Source: an uncultured Gemmatimonadota bacterium (GTDB taxonomy: Bacteria > Gemmatimonadota > Gemmatimonadetes > Gemmatimonadales > Gemmatimonadaceae). From it: a stretch of 64,000 nt of DNA. The stretch spans positions 434,001 through 498,000 of the forward strand of contig CADEFN010000001.1 in the NCBI GenBank assembly GCA_902826615.1, written 5' to 3'. The notes beneath the pieces were generated by a model. That model saw nothing but the letters and a program-made list of their open reading frames with translations, did not search any database and was not told the DNA's origin. Positions 17,717-28,600 of the stretch are shown here, in pieces (the stretch's first letter is position 1; each line of letters begins with the position of its first letter). The position numbers and the translations under genes were made by a program.

Positions 17717-18358
17717 CTAACGAGGCGTGAGTGGCACCAGCGTGGTGTGCATCGCACCGTCGGCGAAAGTGACCGCCACGCCGACATAGACGGCTTGTGC
17801 CGCCGGTCGCGCGATGAGCACCACTGGCTTGAGCGCGTCGGCGCCACGGGCGACGAGTTCGGTCTGGAGGCTGTCGGCGATGACCAGTTTGGCACTGCTC
17901 ACAGCGCGTGCTGCCCCGAGCCATGTCACGCGCACGGAATCGCCACCGAGTCGTTGCCACCGCAACACACCACCGCCGCCGTCGGCGCCACTCCCGATTA
18001 CCACCATGCGGGAGCGCGACGGATCATAGGGAACAGGGGCGGGGCGCGGTTCAGGCTCGCGTACCCGCCGTGCGACCGGCACCGGGTAGTAGTAGGGTAC
18101 TGCGTAGGTCGAAGGCACGGTTTGCACGACCTGCGGCGAGGTGACGACGTACGGCACATTCCAGAGCCCACGCCAGCCGACCTGCACGTCGCGCTCGCGC
18201 CGGAACGTGTCGTAGCGAGGGGGAGCCTGTGGCGGCGGAGCAGGGAGTGTCACAGCAATCGGGCCAGCCGGCTGAGGCGGCCGAACGACACGCCCCTGCG
18301 CCGCAGCATTTGCGGTAGCCGTCAGCAGTCCGAGGGCGAACAGGCAGGGTCTTTTCAC
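17717..18358 (-). CDS. Exported proline-rich protein of unknown function
   Basis: The start is the GTG at 18358, set by GGAGG 6 bases upstream (18365-18369); the open frame upstream is ignored. The 213-residue product has a signal peptide (VKRPCLFALGLLTATANAAAQ), a Pro-rich segment (residues about 30-55), a Tyr/Pro stretch (VPYYYPVPVARR), and a C-terminal domain of about 100 residues with SRMVVIGSGADGGGGVLRWQRL. I do not recognise the family. It stops at TAG within CCTCGTTAGG, and the small membrane protein starts at once. Confidence 0.6.
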   Translation of the reverse strand: MKRPCLFALGLLTATANAAAQGRVVRPPQPAGPIAVTLPAPPPQAPPRYDTFRRERDVQVGWRGLWNVPYVVTSPQVVQTVPSTYAVPYYYPVPVARRVREPEPRPAPVPYDPSRSRMVVIGSGADGGGGVLRWQRLGGDSVRVTWLGAARAVSSAKLVIADSLQTELVARGADALKPVVLIARPAAQAVYVGVAVTFADGAMHTTLVPLTPR

Positions 18359-18545
18359 GGAAATCCTCCAGCTGAATCCGCGTGGAGATACACTGCGCCA
18401 AACAGCCCGTGCCACGCAACAGCTGGAGCCGGTCAAGTTGCCTTTCTCTTCCCCGCGGGTCGGCGCGCCGCTCGCGCAACAACCGGGTTGGCTCCCGGAG
18501 CCGATGAGTGCCATCCTTCGCTCCCACTCCTCTCGCCCCAACCAA

Positions 18546-19505
18546 ATGCTCCGCCGTCTCCTGCTCATCACCCTCGGCCTGATCGTGGGGCTGGTGGGGT
18601 ACCTGAAGGCCCGCGATCCCGAACACCTCGCGCTCGATGCCACTACGCGCGCGCAGGCGCTTGGGGCCTTTTTCACCCTGCGGGATGGGGCAACGCACTA
18701 CAAACTCGAGGGTCCGGAGACGGGTCAGCGGGTCATGCTGGTCCACGGCTTCTCGGTACCCTCGTACATCTGGGACAGCACGGCGGTCGCCCTCACGGTG
18801 GCCGGGTACCGGGTAGCGCGGTACGACACCTTCGGCCGCGGCTTCTCCGACCGTCCCGACACGGCCTATGACCTCGAGCTGTTCGAGCGTCAGCTGACTG
18901 ACATGCTCGACTCGTTAGGTTGGCGCGAACCCGTGCACCTCATGGGGCTTTCGTTCGGCGGACCGATCACGGCCGGCTTCACCTCGCGTCATCCGGAGCG
19001 GGTGAAATCGCTCACCCTCGTGGACCCCGCGGCGGGGACCATGGGAGGAGTGCCCTGGTACATGTCGCTGCCGGTCGTTGGTGAGCTGCTGTGGCAGGCG
19101 ATGGCGGTACCCGGCATGGCGGACGGACAGCTCACCGACTTCGTGGCACCTGCCAAGTGGCCAGACTGGCCCGATCGCTATCGCGTCCAGATGCAATACG
19201 CGGGATTCGGGCGTGCCCTCCTCCGCACCCGAATTGCCGCTGCAGGTACGGTGCTCGATTCGCTGTACGCAGCGGCGGGCCGAACACAGAAGCCCGCTCT
19301 CCTCATTTGGGGCAAGGAAGACCAGACCGTGCCCATTGCCATGGCGGAGGGAATCAAGGCGGCCATTCCGCAGATCCAATTTCACGCCGTCGACAAGGCG
19401 GGACATCTGCCACACATGGAACGGACTGATGTCGTGAACCCGCTGCTGCTGGACTTCCTGCGCACGCAGAGTGATTCGACCACGACGGCTCCGACTCCTC
19501 GTTAG
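18546..19505 (+). CDS. Alpha/beta hydrolase with N-terminal membrane anchor
   Basis: The 319-residue protein has one N-terminal hydrophobic helix (residues 5-21) and an alpha/beta hydrolase domain: MLVHGFSVPSYIWD (oxyanion strand), nucleophile elbow GLSFGG with Ser136, acid in WGKEDQTVP, and the catalytic His in DKAGHLPHME. Esterase, lipase or C-C hydrolase activity is likely, at the outer face of the inner membrane. ATG 18546 is preferred because the hydrophobic helix follows it directly; in-frame starts upstream give a non-homologous extension. Confidence 0.85.
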   Translation: MLRRLLLITLGLIVGLVGYLKARDPEHLALDATTRAQALGAFFTLRDGATHYKLEGPETGQRVMLVHGFSVPSYIWDSTAVALTVAGYRVARYDTFGRGFSDRPDTAYDLELFERQLTDMLDSLGWREPVHLMGLSFGGPITAGFTSRHPERVKSLTLVDPAAGTMGGVPWYMSLPVVGELLWQAMAVPGMADGQLTDFVAPAKWPDWPDRYRVQMQYAGFGRALLRTRIAAAGTVLDSLYAAAGRTQKPALLIWGKEDQTVPIAMAEGIKAAIPQIQFHAVDKAGHLPHMERTDVVNPLLLDFLRTQSDSTTTAPTPR

Positions 19506-19516
19506 GACTCACGCGA

Positions 19517-19547
19517 GCGCGGGATGACGACCTGGCGTCTCCCGCGC
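19517..19547. terminator. Hairpin between convergent genes
   Basis: Stem GCGCGGGA / TCCCGCGC with an inner GACG / CGTC pair around the loop ACCTGG. It sits between the stops of the hydrolase (19505) and of the opposing ADOP permease (19566). There is no T-run. Confidence 0.5.
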
Positions 19548-19565
19548 CGTCTATCCCGGGGTTAC

Positions 19566-22322
19566 TCAGTCCCGCTGCAGGGCCACCAGGGGCGACACCC
19601 GCGCGGCACGCACCGCCGGCACCAGCGCCGCCATGACGGCGCACACCACGAGCACGGCCAGCCCCACCGCGATCGACACCGGGTCGGCCACGCTCACACC
19701 GCGCAGCTGCGAGCGCAAAAGCTGTCCGGCACCGATTCCTGCCGGCACACCAATGACCACCCCGATCCCCACCAGCCACAGGGCGTCGATCAGCACCATG
19801 CGAGTCACCAGCCCACGCCCCGCGCCTAACGCGGCTCGCAACCCGATCTCTCCTGTCCGCCGGGAGACGGCGTACGACATCACGCCATACAACCCGATCG
19901 ACGCCAGCAACAAGGCCACGAATCCGAACGCTGCCGAGAGACGGGCGAGCAGCCGTTCTTCGCGCACCGACTCCGACATCAGTACCGACAGGGGCTTGGC
20001 ATCCATCTCCACCTGGGCGTCCACGCCTTGCACCGCCGAGCGCAATTGCGGGAGAAGAAGGGCGGGGTCCGACGAGGTACGGACAATCGCCACGAAGTTC
20101 CCGGCCGTGCCAAACGCACTCCCGGTGATCGGGAGGTAGAAGCGTCGCTCGACGGGGCCGGTGAGTGTTTGGTCACGCACATCGGCCAGCACGCCAACCA
20201 CCTGCACGGTGGCTGAATCATTGAGCTTGATGCTGCGGCCGAGTGGGTCGGCCGATCCGAAGTAGAAGCGGGCCATCGTTTCGTTGACCATCGCCACCGG
20301 CGCACGTCCCGAGATGTCGGCCTCGGTGAAATCGCGACCCCGGAGGAGTCGTCCTCCGATGGCGGCCACATAGCCGGCCGAGACCTGGTCGTACGACGAC
20401 ACCGTGTCGTCTTCTTGCACCGCGGTAAAGCCCGGCACCGTGATGGTGGTCTGACTGTTGGACCCACTGAAGATGCCGTGCTCCGACCACGTGACCCCGG
20501 TGACACCATTCACGCGCCCCAGTTGCTCCATGGAGGCACGCGCGAAGGTCACCAGGCGTTCGTCGCTGTACCCCCGGGTGCGCGCGTCGATATCCATGAT
20601 CACCAGATGATCGCGATCGAGTCCGGTCTCCTGACGCTGGACGTTCTGGAGTGAGCGCACGAGGAGCGCTGCTCCCATCACGAGAACGAGGGAGAGGGCC
20701 ACCTGAGCCGTCACAAGAGCGTTGCCTAACGTCAGCCGGCGTCCGCCACCACCACTGCGCATGCTGCGCGCGCCCGCCCGCAGCGCGCTGGCGAGATCGA
20801 CCTGCGCGGTTCTCCATGCCGGCACCAGGCCAAAGAGGAGGACCGCGAGCAGACAGAGCCCGGCCGTGAAGGCGAGCACGATCCCGTCGAGCCGAATCTG
20901 GACAGGAGGAGGCCCTGACACCCCCTGCGCCGTGAGCACGACCAGCGCCTGGCTGCCCCAGCGTGCCATGATCAGGCCGAGCCCCGCGCCAAGCACACCC
21001 AGCACCAGACTTTCGGTGAGGAGCTGACGCACCAGACGTCCGCGCCCGGCACCAATGGCCAGCCGCACACTCATTTCGCGTCCGCGCGCCATCGCCCGCG
21101 ACAAGAGCAGGTTGGCCACGTTGGCACAAATGAGCAGCAGCAGCAATCCAACGCCGGCCAGGAGCACCAGCAATGGCTCCCCGAAGCTCGCGCGGATACG
21201 CGACAGTCCACGGCTCCCATCGCTGATCTGGACCTCGAGTTCCTGTCGCTGCTTGTCGGAGAGTGAGAACTCCTCGCCGAGCACCGCCCGCAGTTCGTCA
21301 CTGGTGCGTGACATGGCTTGTGCCTCGGTAACCTCCGGCTTTCGGCGACCAATGAGCTGGAGCCACCGCGCATCGGGTTCATTGATCCAGGCATTGTTCG
21401 GCTGCACCACCGCCGACATGCTGGCGGGAATGAACAGGTCGATCGACTGGCCGACAATTTCTCCGGTGAACGACGCCGGTGTCACACCAATGATGGTGAA
21501 CCGCGCGTCGTTGATCACGATCTCCCGGCCGATCACGCCGGGATCTGCGCTCAGCTTCCGTGTCCAGTAGGCATGACTCACCGTAACCACCGGCGCGCCG
21601 CCGATACTGCTGTCCTCGCTGCCATCAAACACGCGGCCAAGCGCTGCAGGCACCCCTAGCGCCTGGAAGTAGTTGGCGGAGACAAAGCGCCCCCGCGGAT
21701 GATCGGCCTCGCCCTGCCCGCTCTCGGTGAGCACGTTGAGCCGGTTCACTCGGCCCGTGGCAATCAGCGAGGAAAACGCGGTCGATCGTTGGCGCAGTGT
21801 GGTATATGTCCTCCAGCCGAACATGGTGGTGTTGGCGTCGGTGGTGTGCATCACGGCCCCCACCCACGACGGATCGCCCACCACCATCAGCTCTCCCGGC
21901 GCACGCACAGGGAGCTGCCGCAGCAACACCGCATTCACCAGCGAAAAGATCGCGGTGTTGGCCCCGACACCTAACGCGATGGTCAGCGCGACCAGCACGG
22001 TGAAGAGGGGATTGCGTCGCGCGCTGCGGGCGGCAAACGCCAGATCCTGCCGCACTTCGTCGAGCATCGAGGTTCGTTGCATGGCTGCCAGCCGCTCCTG
22101 ATCGTGGGTGACACACACGGCACGCACTCGCGCCATGTCGCCAAACTGCCGCTGTGCTTCGCGAGCGGCCTCGTCCGGGGAAAGTCCACGCTCCATCAGC
22201 TGGCGGGTGCGCATCTCGAGATGAAATGCGAGTTCATCGTCCACCTCGCGCGCCAGCGTGGACGCGCGCGAATGGCCGATGGCCCGCCGCAGACCGCCGG
22301 AGTCAGGCACGCGCGGGGCCAC
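19566..22322 (-). CDS. ADOP-type duplicated MacB/FtsX ABC transporter permease
   Basis: The 918-residue protein has the full ADOP plan. An N-terminal cytosolic helical domain (residues 1-75, [28 protein letters not shown] split as seen in the family) precedes a first transmembrane helix near 105-130 ([22 protein letters not shown]), a MacB periplasmic core, an FtsX permease unit of three helices (about 385-505), then a second MacB core and a final FtsX unit (about 790-910, with [25 protein letters not shown]). The ATPase partner is not in the window, as is usual for ADOP. GTG start 22322 overlaps the padR end by 20 bases. The role (export or mechanotransmission) is not known. Confidence 0.92.
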   Translation of the reverse strand: MAPRVPDSGGLRRAIGHSRASTLAREVDDELAFHLEMRTRQLMERGLSPDEAAREAQRQFGDMARVRAVCVTHDQERLAAMQRTSMLDEVRQDLAFAARSARRNPLFTVLVALTIALGVGANTAIFSLVNAVLLRQLPVRAPGELMVVGDPSWVGAVMHTTDANTTMFGWRTYTTLRQRSTAFSSLIATGRVNRLNVLTESGQGEADHPRGRFVSANYFQALGVPAALGRVFDGSEDSSIGGAPVVTVSHAYWTRKLSADPGVIGREIVINDARFTIIGVTPASFTGEIVGQSIDLFIPASMSAVVQPNNAWINEPDARWLQLIGRRKPEVTEAQAMSRTSDELRAVLGEEFSLSDKQRQELEVQISDGSRGLSRIRASFGEPLLVLLAGVGLLLLLICANVANLLLSRAMARGREMSVRLAIGAGRGRLVRQLLTESLVLGVLGAGLGLIMARWGSQALVVLTAQGVSGPPPVQIRLDGIVLAFTAGLCLLAVLLFGLVPAWRTAQVDLASALRAGARSMRSGGGGRRLTLGNALVTAQVALSLVLVMGAALLVRSLQNVQRQETGLDRDHLVIMDIDARTRGYSDERLVTFARASMEQLGRVNGVTGVTWSEHGIFSGSNSQTTITVPGFTAVQEDDTVSSYDQVSAGYVAAIGGRLLRGRDFTEADISGRAPVAMVNETMARFYFGSADPLGRSIKLNDSATVQVVGVLADVRDQTLTGPVERRFYLPITGSAFGTAGNFVAIVRTSSDPALLLPQLRSAVQGVDAQVEMDAKPLSVLMSESVREERLLARLSAAFGFVALLLASIGLYGVMSYAVSRRTGEIGLRAALGAGRGLVTRMVLIDALWLVGIGVVIGVPAGIGAGQLLRSQLRGVSVADPVSIAVGLAVLVVCAVMAALVPAVRAARVSPLVALQRD

Positions 22323-22650
22323 TCATGGCAAGGGCTCGCGAGACGGCCTCGACGTAGCGTTCCCAGGTGGTCACTTCATTGCGCAACTGCGCGCGGCCCG
22401 ACCGGGTGAGCTGATAAAAGCGCGCCTTGCGGTTGTTCTCCGAGTATCCCCACTCGGAGGCCAGCCACCCCTGCTTCTCCAAACGATGGAGTGCGGTGTA
22501 CAGCGGTCCCTCTTCCACCAGCAGGTGTTCGTCCGTGGCCTGCTTCACCCATTCGGCAATGCCGTATCCGTGTTGCGGTCCCCAGGACACGGCCTTGAGG
22601 ATGAGTACATCGAGTGTCCCGCGCAGCAGTCCGCCATCCCGATCGAGCAT
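22303..22650 (-). CDS. PadR family transcriptional regulator
   Basis: The 115-residue protein has a PadR winged helix: [30 protein letters not shown], then [26 protein letters not shown], then [15 protein letters not shown]. This is the small PadR type that is characteristically coupled to ADOP permeases. ATG 22650 is preceded by GAGGGGAAC. The stop lies 20 bases inside the permease, so both are made together. It probably represses its own operon through the inverted repeat just upstream. Confidence 0.93.
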   Translation of the reverse strand: MLDRDGGLLRGTLDVLILKAVSWGPQHGYGIAEWVKQATDEHLLVEEGPLYTALHRLEKQGWLASEWGYSENNRKARFYQLTRSGRAQLRNEVTTWERYVEAVSRALAMSGPARA

Positions 22651-22655
22651 GATGT

Positions 22656-22676
22656 TCCCCTCTGTGTTAGAGGGGA
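22656..22676. promoter_or_regulatory. Inverted repeat at the padR ribosome binding site
   Basis: Perfect 8-base arms TCCCCTCT / AGAGGGGA with a 5-base spacer lie 6 to 26 bases upstream of the padR ATG and contain its ribosome binding site. It could be an autoregulatory operator or an mRNA hairpin that hides the binding site. It does not match the ATGT-N-ACAT pattern common for PadR sites. Confidence 0.4.
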
Positions 22677-22748
22677 GCCTATGCGCGCCGCATCAGCGCC
22701 GCAAGGCGAGTGGAAAGTCTGACGGCTGTCGTGAGCCGAAGGGCGCGG

Positions 22749-23141
22749 TCAGCCCGTCGGACTGCGGCGTGCCACCAGCTCGATCTCCACCTGCGCGTTC
22801 AGCGGCAATCCCGCAACGGCCACCGTCGTACGCGCCGGGAAGGGGGCGGCAAAGCGGGTCTTGTACGCCGCATTCATCGCGGGAAAGTCGGTCATCGTCG
22901 TGAGGTAGACATTGCACTTGATGACGTCATCCATCGAGAGCCCGGCATCCGTGAGAATGGCCTCGAGGTTGTCGAAGCATCGGTGCGTTTGCGCACCCAC
23001 ATCTCCTTCGATCAGCTTCCCCGTTGCCGGATCGATCGGCGTCTGACCGGAGAGATAGAGGAGATCACCCGCCCAAACTCCCTGCGAGTAGGGGCCGATG
23101 GCGGCAGGGCCGCGATCACTGTGTGTGGAAGTACGAGGCAT
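22749..23141 (-). CDS. ridA: RidA family enamine/imine deaminase
   Basis: A 130-residue RidA/YjgF protein starting at ATG 23141 (MPRTSTHSDRG); a start at 23189 would overlap the DinB gene. Features are GPYSQGVWAGDLLYLSGQTPIDPATG, FDNLEAILTDAGLSMDDVIKCNVYLTTMTDF, the key arginine in FPARTTVAVAGLP, and the Glu in QVEIELVA. It hydrolyses reactive 2-aminoacrylate and similar imines formed by PLP enzymes. It is a cytoplasmic homotrimer. Confidence 0.92.
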   Translation of the reverse strand: MPRTSTHSDRGPAAIGPYSQGVWAGDLLYLSGQTPIDPATGKLIEGDVGAQTHRCFDNLEAILTDAGLSMDDVIKCNVYLTTMTDFPAMNAAYKTRFAAPFPARTTVAVAGLPLNAQVEIELVARRSPTG

Positions 23142-23169
23142 CTGGTTTGGCGATGAGGATATGGAAAGG

Positions 23170-23730
23170 TCAGGCGCTGCCGCTGCCATTGGTCTGCCCC
23201 ATCAACGGGAGATACCGCTCACGCAGCAGATTCTGGTGATGGCGTTCGTGTCCAGCGATGAGATACAACAGCGCCGCAGCGGTGGTCTCGGTGCGCCCGG
23301 TCATGGTGCGGCGATGCCAGGCATCGTCCGGGGCGCCATGTACCAGGCTGATGGTCGCGCCCCGAACCGCCGAAAACTCCTCCAGCATGCTCACCAGCGA
23401 TCGCGTGCCAAACTGGCCCGCGGGCACGTACGCGTCGTGGTCGAAACCCGGCAAGGGCGTTGCATCCCCACGCAGAATGCGCAGGGCGCGATAGCTCAGC
23501 ACGCGCTCCACGTCGGCGAGGTGACCCACCACCTCGAGAACGCTCCACTTGTCGGGCGCGTACCGCACATTGCCCTGCACCGACTTGAACTTGGCCAGCA
23601 GAATACGTGTGGCGACGAGCTGCTCCACCAGCATCGCTCCGAAGTCGTCCACGTGTGGCACGAGGTCGATCTCCGCCTGGAACGACGGGTGATGGTCTGT
23701 GGGAAGAGGCCGCGGAATGACGAGGCTCAC
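23170..23730 (-). CDS. DinB family putative metal-dependent protein
   Basis: The 186-residue protein has the DinB four-helix plan with potential metal histidines: VLEVVGHLADVERVLSYRAL (His about 69), DHDAYVP, and AGHERHHQNLLRERYLP (C-terminal HExxH-like helix). The GTG start at 23730 begins MSLVIPRPLP. Members include thiol-dependent enzymes and many uncharacterised proteins. Whether it works with the adjacent RidA is unknown; the two are 28 bases apart and probably cotranscribed. Confidence 0.85.
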   Translation of the reverse strand: MSLVIPRPLPTDHHPSFQAEIDLVPHVDDFGAMLVEQLVATRILLAKFKSVQGNVRYAPDKWSVLEVVGHLADVERVLSYRALRILRGDATPLPGFDHDAYVPAGQFGTRSLVSMLEEFSAVRGATISLVHGAPDDAWHRRTMTGRTETTAAALLYLIAGHERHHQNLLRERYLPLMGQTNGSGSA

Positions 23731-23784
23731 GGGAGTACCGGCTGAAGGACGGCAGGCGGGGACAGTCGCGCCCGCTGCGGTGAA

Positions 23785-24291
23785 CTAGTGGGCGGGTGTG
23801 TGATGCATCCCCGCTTTGTGGTCCTGCCGCTGAAAGGCGAGAAAGGCGTGAATGGCACGCACGGCGGCGGGCTCGGCGGTGGTAATGCGCACCTGCGCCC
23901 CGCGCGGGAGATCTTCGGCCGCGTAGGCAATGACCGCGCGGTAGACGCGCATGCTGTCCGTGCCCGGCACAACCTGATCATGCACCATTCCCGGAAGACT
24001 GAAGTCCCCCGTACCAAACGCGGCGGCGATCTGACGCATGTGAGAACGAATCTGCATCACGCCGGCGGTGTCAGCGGTGTCGCGCTGCAGCTCGATCATG
24101 CCACCGTCGGGTGTTGGGGTGAACTGGTGCGTGGAGGTGTACTGGTCCACACCCATGGCGACCGCCCCTCGTTCCTGGACGGCGGCAAAGGCCGTGTCGC
24201 CCACGGCGGCATTACGTCGTTCGGTCTCTGATGTGGCTGGACCGGCGCGATTGCAGGCCAGCAGCGCGAGGACGAGTACACCCCTTCGCAT
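23785..24291 (-). CDS. Lipoprotein of unknown function
   Basis: The start is ATG 24291, preceded by GGAGAGG, giving 168 residues with the lipobox LALLAC (Cys13). The mature part contains MGVDQYTSTHQFTPTPDGGMIELQRD and IRSHMRQIAAAFGTGDFSLPG, followed by a basic C-terminal part ending in HKAGMHHTPAH, which could bind metal. I recognise it as a type found near other envelope proteins but cannot name the family. The longer open frame upstream is not used. Confidence 0.6.
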   Translation of the reverse strand: MRRGVLVLALLACNRAGPATSETERRNAAVGDTAFAAVQERGAVAMGVDQYTSTHQFTPTPDGGMIELQRDTADTAGVMQIRSHMRQIAAAFGTGDFSLPGMVHDQVVPGTDSMRVYRAVIAYAAEDLPRGAQVRITTAEPAAVRAIHAFLAFQRQDHKAGMHHTPAH

Positions 24292-24432
24292 GATCCCTCT
24301 CCTGACCGTGAAGTCGAGCGCATTCCCGCAGAGGTGCGGGCTGGAGTCTGGGGCCAAATGTAGCAGGGTGGTGCGGGGGTCGGCTCCGGCTCCCAGTAGG
24401 GGTGCGTCGCCCCCGCGACGTGTCCTATCCAT

Positions 24433-24918
24433 GTGACTCGTCCATTCATTCCAGCCCTTGTGGCGGCGCTTGTTGCCGGCTGCGCCCTGCAAAGCGGAAC
24501 CGCGCCCCTCCCAACCGACCGCGTGGCCGAGGGCACATGGGGCGCAGACGACAACGGGCTCATCGTGCGGCCGGACGGTGTGCACATCCACATGGGGTGC
24601 ACGCTCGGTGACTTTCCGGCCCCCATCGCCCTCGATGCCGATGGGCGCTTTCAGGTGAGCGGGAGCTACACTCTGCGTGCCTTTCCTGTCGCGCGAGAAT
24701 CGTTGCCGGCGCAACTGGCGGGTATCGCCCAGGGCAACCGCCTCACCTTCACCATCGCGGTGAATGACACGGTGAACAAGACCCCGGTGGCACTTGGCCC
24801 GGTGACACTCACCTTCGGTGTAGAGCCCCGCATGAGGAACTGCCCGATCTGCCGCGATCCCGAGACGATGCAATCGGCCGGGATCCTCGCCCGCTGGTGG
24901 CGCTGGCTGACTGACTAA
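24433..24918 (+). CDS. Lipoprotein of unknown function
   Basis: GTG 24433 opens a 161-residue product with lipobox LVAGC (Cys17). The mature part is beta-rich: WGADDNGLIVRPDGVHIHMGCTLGDFPAPI and RFQVSGSYTLRAFPV, then a C-terminal CPICRD motif whose two cysteines could form a disulfide or bind metal. The layout resembles small META/HslJ-like or lipocalin-like lipoproteins, but no assignment is safe. It is divergent from the lipoprotein gene at 23785 and its last 4 bases overlap the opposing TerB-like gene. Confidence 0.6.
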   Translation: MTRPFIPALVAALVAGCALQSGTAPLPTDRVAEGTWGADDNGLIVRPDGVHIHMGCTLGDFPAPIALDADGRFQVSGSYTLRAFPVARESLPAQLAGIAQGNRLTFTIAVNDTVNKTPVALGPVTLTFGVEPRMRNCPICRDPETMQSAGILARWWRWLTD

Positions 24919-25400
24919 CTCTCGTCAGCAGGTGTGGTACCGGCCCTGGCCTGCGCCGATGCCTTGGCCGTGGAGAGATACCCCGGTTCGAGCTCCAGCA
25001 GGTTGGCGATCTTTCGGGTCAGATAATGTTCATGTTCGGCGACCTGGCCATCGGCGAGGACCAGTCCCCACATGATCTCGGCGAGTACCATCTTCTGTCC
25101 CGTGTCGTATTGCTCCCGCAGCACACGGGTGAACTGGAAGTGATCGACGGCGTTGGCGCGTTCGCGCTCGCAGAGGGCAATGAGGTCACGCCCCGCTGCC
25201 GGCGGGAGGGAAAAGTGCCGACTCAGCACCTCCTCGAGGTGCGTTCGCTCCGGCGCCGAGAACTCTCCGTCGGCCCACGCGACATCGAGAAGGAGCGCAC
25301 ACGCGGCCACATGGATCGGGTCCGGGCCGGCGCCTGATGCAGCGGGAGAGCCCGCCGTTTGCGTAGGCCTGAGTAACTGGCGGATGGCGTCGAGCAGCAT
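24915..25400 (-). CDS. TerB-like (DjlA/TerB) helical protein
   Basis: The 161-residue protein matches the TerB fold: a first helix pair ACALLLDVAWADGEFSAPERTHLEEVL with the DGEF/DGxx metal-binding-like acidic motif, and the repeated motif LAEIMWGLVLADGQVAEHEHYLTRKIANLLEL. TerB-type domains occur in tellurite resistance and other stress or surface complexes; many, like this, are stand-alone with unknown roles. It lies alone between a lipoprotein and the sensor kinase. Confidence 0.8.
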   Translation of the reverse strand: MLLDAIRQLLRPTQTAGSPAASGAGPDPIHVAACALLLDVAWADGEFSAPERTHLEEVLSRHFSLPPAAGRDLIALCERERANAVDHFQFTRVLREQYDTGQKMVLAEIMWGLVLADGQVAEHEHYLTRKIANLLELEPGYLSTAKASAQARAGTTPADES

Positions 25401-25638
25401 GCGAGAAAACTAACGCGAATTCCGCGCGTGTATCGGGGGACGACAGCGGGTCGCGGTAAGCGACGGCCACCCCTGGATGGGACAAATTGGAGGAAACTCA
25501 GCACCGGTAGTGTGCGTCCCGTCACGGAGAGGTACGGAGTGGTTTCGGGCTTGGCCCTTCGTCATGAGCACACCACGACAACCCCATAGCTTGTTCTGAA
25601 TGACCGGTCACTCTGTCCCGCACTCCTCGTTACGACCC

Positions 25639-28600
25639 ATGGCACGGCGCCTTGGGCGCGTGCTGGGCATTGTGGCGATGGTGGTCCTGGTGTGGCCGTT
25701 GCGTGCGACCGGCCAGGCGAACGGAGCTTCCGATCGTTTGGCTGCCGGATCCTGGTTTCTTCGGACGTACGAAGCGGATCAGGGGCTTCCCGAGACCCGC
25801 GTCTCAGCGGTGACCCAGACCAGCAATGGGTACCTCTGGCTTGGCACACGGCGGGGTCTGGTCCGATTCGATGGACTCAACTTCACCGTCTTCTCCCCCG
25901 ACAACACACCCGAGCTGCTTTCATTCCGGGTTCTTTCGGTCGCGACCGATCGGGAAGGGCGGCTCTGGACGGGCACGTCGCGAGGGCTGGTGGTGCGGGA
26001 CCGCGATGGCTTCAGTCTGGTGGATACCACGCAAGTGCCCGCCACGGGTGTGTGGGATGTTCTCCAGGACAGCCGCGGACGGATCTGGGTGGCAACCGAA
26101 GCCGGAGCGTACGTGGGCGACGGCGCGCACTTTCGGCCACTGAAAGGCAGTCCGTCGTTTGTGTACTCACTGGAGGAAGACGCACGCGGGCGCGTCTGGC
26201 TGGCGGGACGCCGCGCCCTGGCGTGGTCCGAGGGCGAGGGCGCCACGGACGTGACGAGTCTCTTTCCGCAGGCGCAGCGTTTTTACGACGTCATCCGGGA
26301 TGGCAACGCGCTCTGGCTCGGCACGCGTCAGGGAATGCAGCAGGTGCGAGAGGACGACAACGGCACCCCTCGCGCCGGTCGTCTGGTGTCCACCAAAGAG
26401 GGGGCGGTGGAACATGCCGTATGGGCGCTCGGCCGGTCGGTGGACGGTTCCATTTGGCTGGGCACGTCCGATCAGGGGGTGAAGTTGTGGGACGGCACCG
26501 CACTGCACGACCTCGAGGACACCGGCGCGCCGGGCCACAGCCAGGTTTGGGGCTTCCACTCCGACCGTCGCGGCCGGATGTGGGTGGCGACCGGCGTCGG
26601 ACTGCATCGCTACCAGAAAAGTGCCTTCACCACTCTCAACGAGGGATTCGCCGCACGATCAACCTGGGCGGTCCGCGGTGACGGACGTGGTGGCATCTGG
26701 GCCACACTGGACGATGGCTCGGTGGTGCGGTGGGACGGCCAGCGATTTGTAACCGCGTTAGGCCGGTCGCCGCGCAGCGTGTCGTCGGCGGTCTGGCGGC
26801 ATCGCGATGGGCTGCTCGTCGCGCACGGCGGAGAGCAGCTGTGGGACCTCAAAGCCGGTACCAGCCCGCAACGTGCGCAGTTGGCCGGGCTCCCACCAAC
26901 CGAAGTACTCGGCATGTGGGAAGATGCCGACGGAACACTCTGGCTGAGCACGTACGACGGCATGTTCCGCTTTGATGGGACCAGAACCGTCAAGGTGAAC
27001 AGCGAACTCGGGCTCGGCCCCGACGACGCCCCACATGAAGTGGTGCGAGATGGCAAAGGACGGCTCATCCTTGGCCGGCCAGGGATCAGCATCGCAGATG
27101 GCGGCCGTGTCAGACGATATGGTGCGGCCGAAGGGCTGATGGATCCTGATGTCATGGCAGTTTTGCCGCAGGGGCGCAACCTCTGGATCGGAACGGCCGA
27201 CTCGGGACTCTATGTGTTGCGGGAGGACCGTATCACCTCCCTCGGGCACCTCGACCCGCGTCTGAATCGCGAAATCCTGGGCATCATCGAGGACAACCTC
27301 GGATTCCTCTGGCTCACATCGAGTTTCGGGCTGACCCGTGTGTCGCGCGGTGATCTCGAAGCGGTGGCCAGTGGCCGGGCGCAGTCGGTGGAAGTGAGAA
27401 GCTTCGATCGAGGGGACGGTCTGCCGACGACGGAGTTCAACAGTGAATTCCAAAGTGCGCTGTACAAACACACGGATGGGTCGCTCTGGCTTCCGTCGTA
27501 CGGCGGGGTGGTACGTGTCGATCCGGGGCAAGTCGCCCGCGACACGATGCCGCCGCAAATGCACATCGAACGCATGGTCGTCGATGGGACGGCGCAACCC
27601 ATACGCGATGGGCTGACCTTCCCGGCACATGCCAATCGCGTGGAGTTCGTGGTGGCGGCCACGGACGCGCTGGTCCCTGGCCGAACGCGGGTACAGTACC
27701 GCGTTGACGGACTCGATAGCGGATGGGTCGATCTGGGTCAGCGGCGCACGATATCGGTAGGTCCACTCCGGGGTGGGCGATATCGCCTTGATGTTCGTGC
27801 CGCCAACGAAGACGGGAGCTGGCCCGCCCGGCCCGTCAGCCTTGCCTTCTCCGTTGACCTCGCCCTGTACGAGTATGGCTGGTTCATCCCCGGCCTCGTC
27901 CTGCTCAGTGTTGGGCTTGCCGCCGGCGTCGCGCGCGTTCGCCAGCGCCGGCTCGAGCAGCGCGGTCGTGAGCTCACACGCGTGGTCGAAGAGCGAACAC
28001 GCGACCTCGAGGCGGCCAGGGCCACCCTCGAGGGGCGCGTCGAGGAGCGCACGGCGGAACTCGCCGGCGAACTCGCCGAACGCAAACGTCTCGAGCAGCA
28101 GCTGGTGCAAGCGCAAAAGCTCGAGGGGCTCGGGCGACTGGCAGGAGGGGTGGCCCACGAGATCAACAACAGCATGACGGGTGTGCTCGGCTTCACCGAG
28201 TTGGCCGCCATGGCGGCACGTGGGCAACCTGCTGTGCTGCAGGATCTGCAGGAGGTGCGGCGCGCAGGGGAGCGCGTGGCCTCGATTACCCGTCAGCTGC
28301 TCACCTTCGCCAGGCTCCAGGGCAGCGACCGGGCCGAGGTGGATCTTGGCGAAGTGGTCGAACAGCTCGACCGCAGTCTGCAGCAGGCGGCCGGTGACAC
28401 CGTTCGCATCGAGACCATCACCCCGGCCGGATTACCGAGATTGCGGGCCGACCGGCGTCAGCTCGAGCAGGTGGTGATCAACCTCGTCATGAATGCACGC
28501 GACGCCATGCCAAATGGCGGCAGCATCACCGTGCGCGTGGTTGCGCAGCACCTCGCCGAGAGCCGCAACATCGGCAACAGGTTGCTTGCGGCGGGATCCT

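Noticed and set aside
17392-17960. Minus-strand open frames around the small membrane protein
   Set aside because: Arg/Pro-rich shadow frames; the 72-residue frame has the coupled start and membrane helices.
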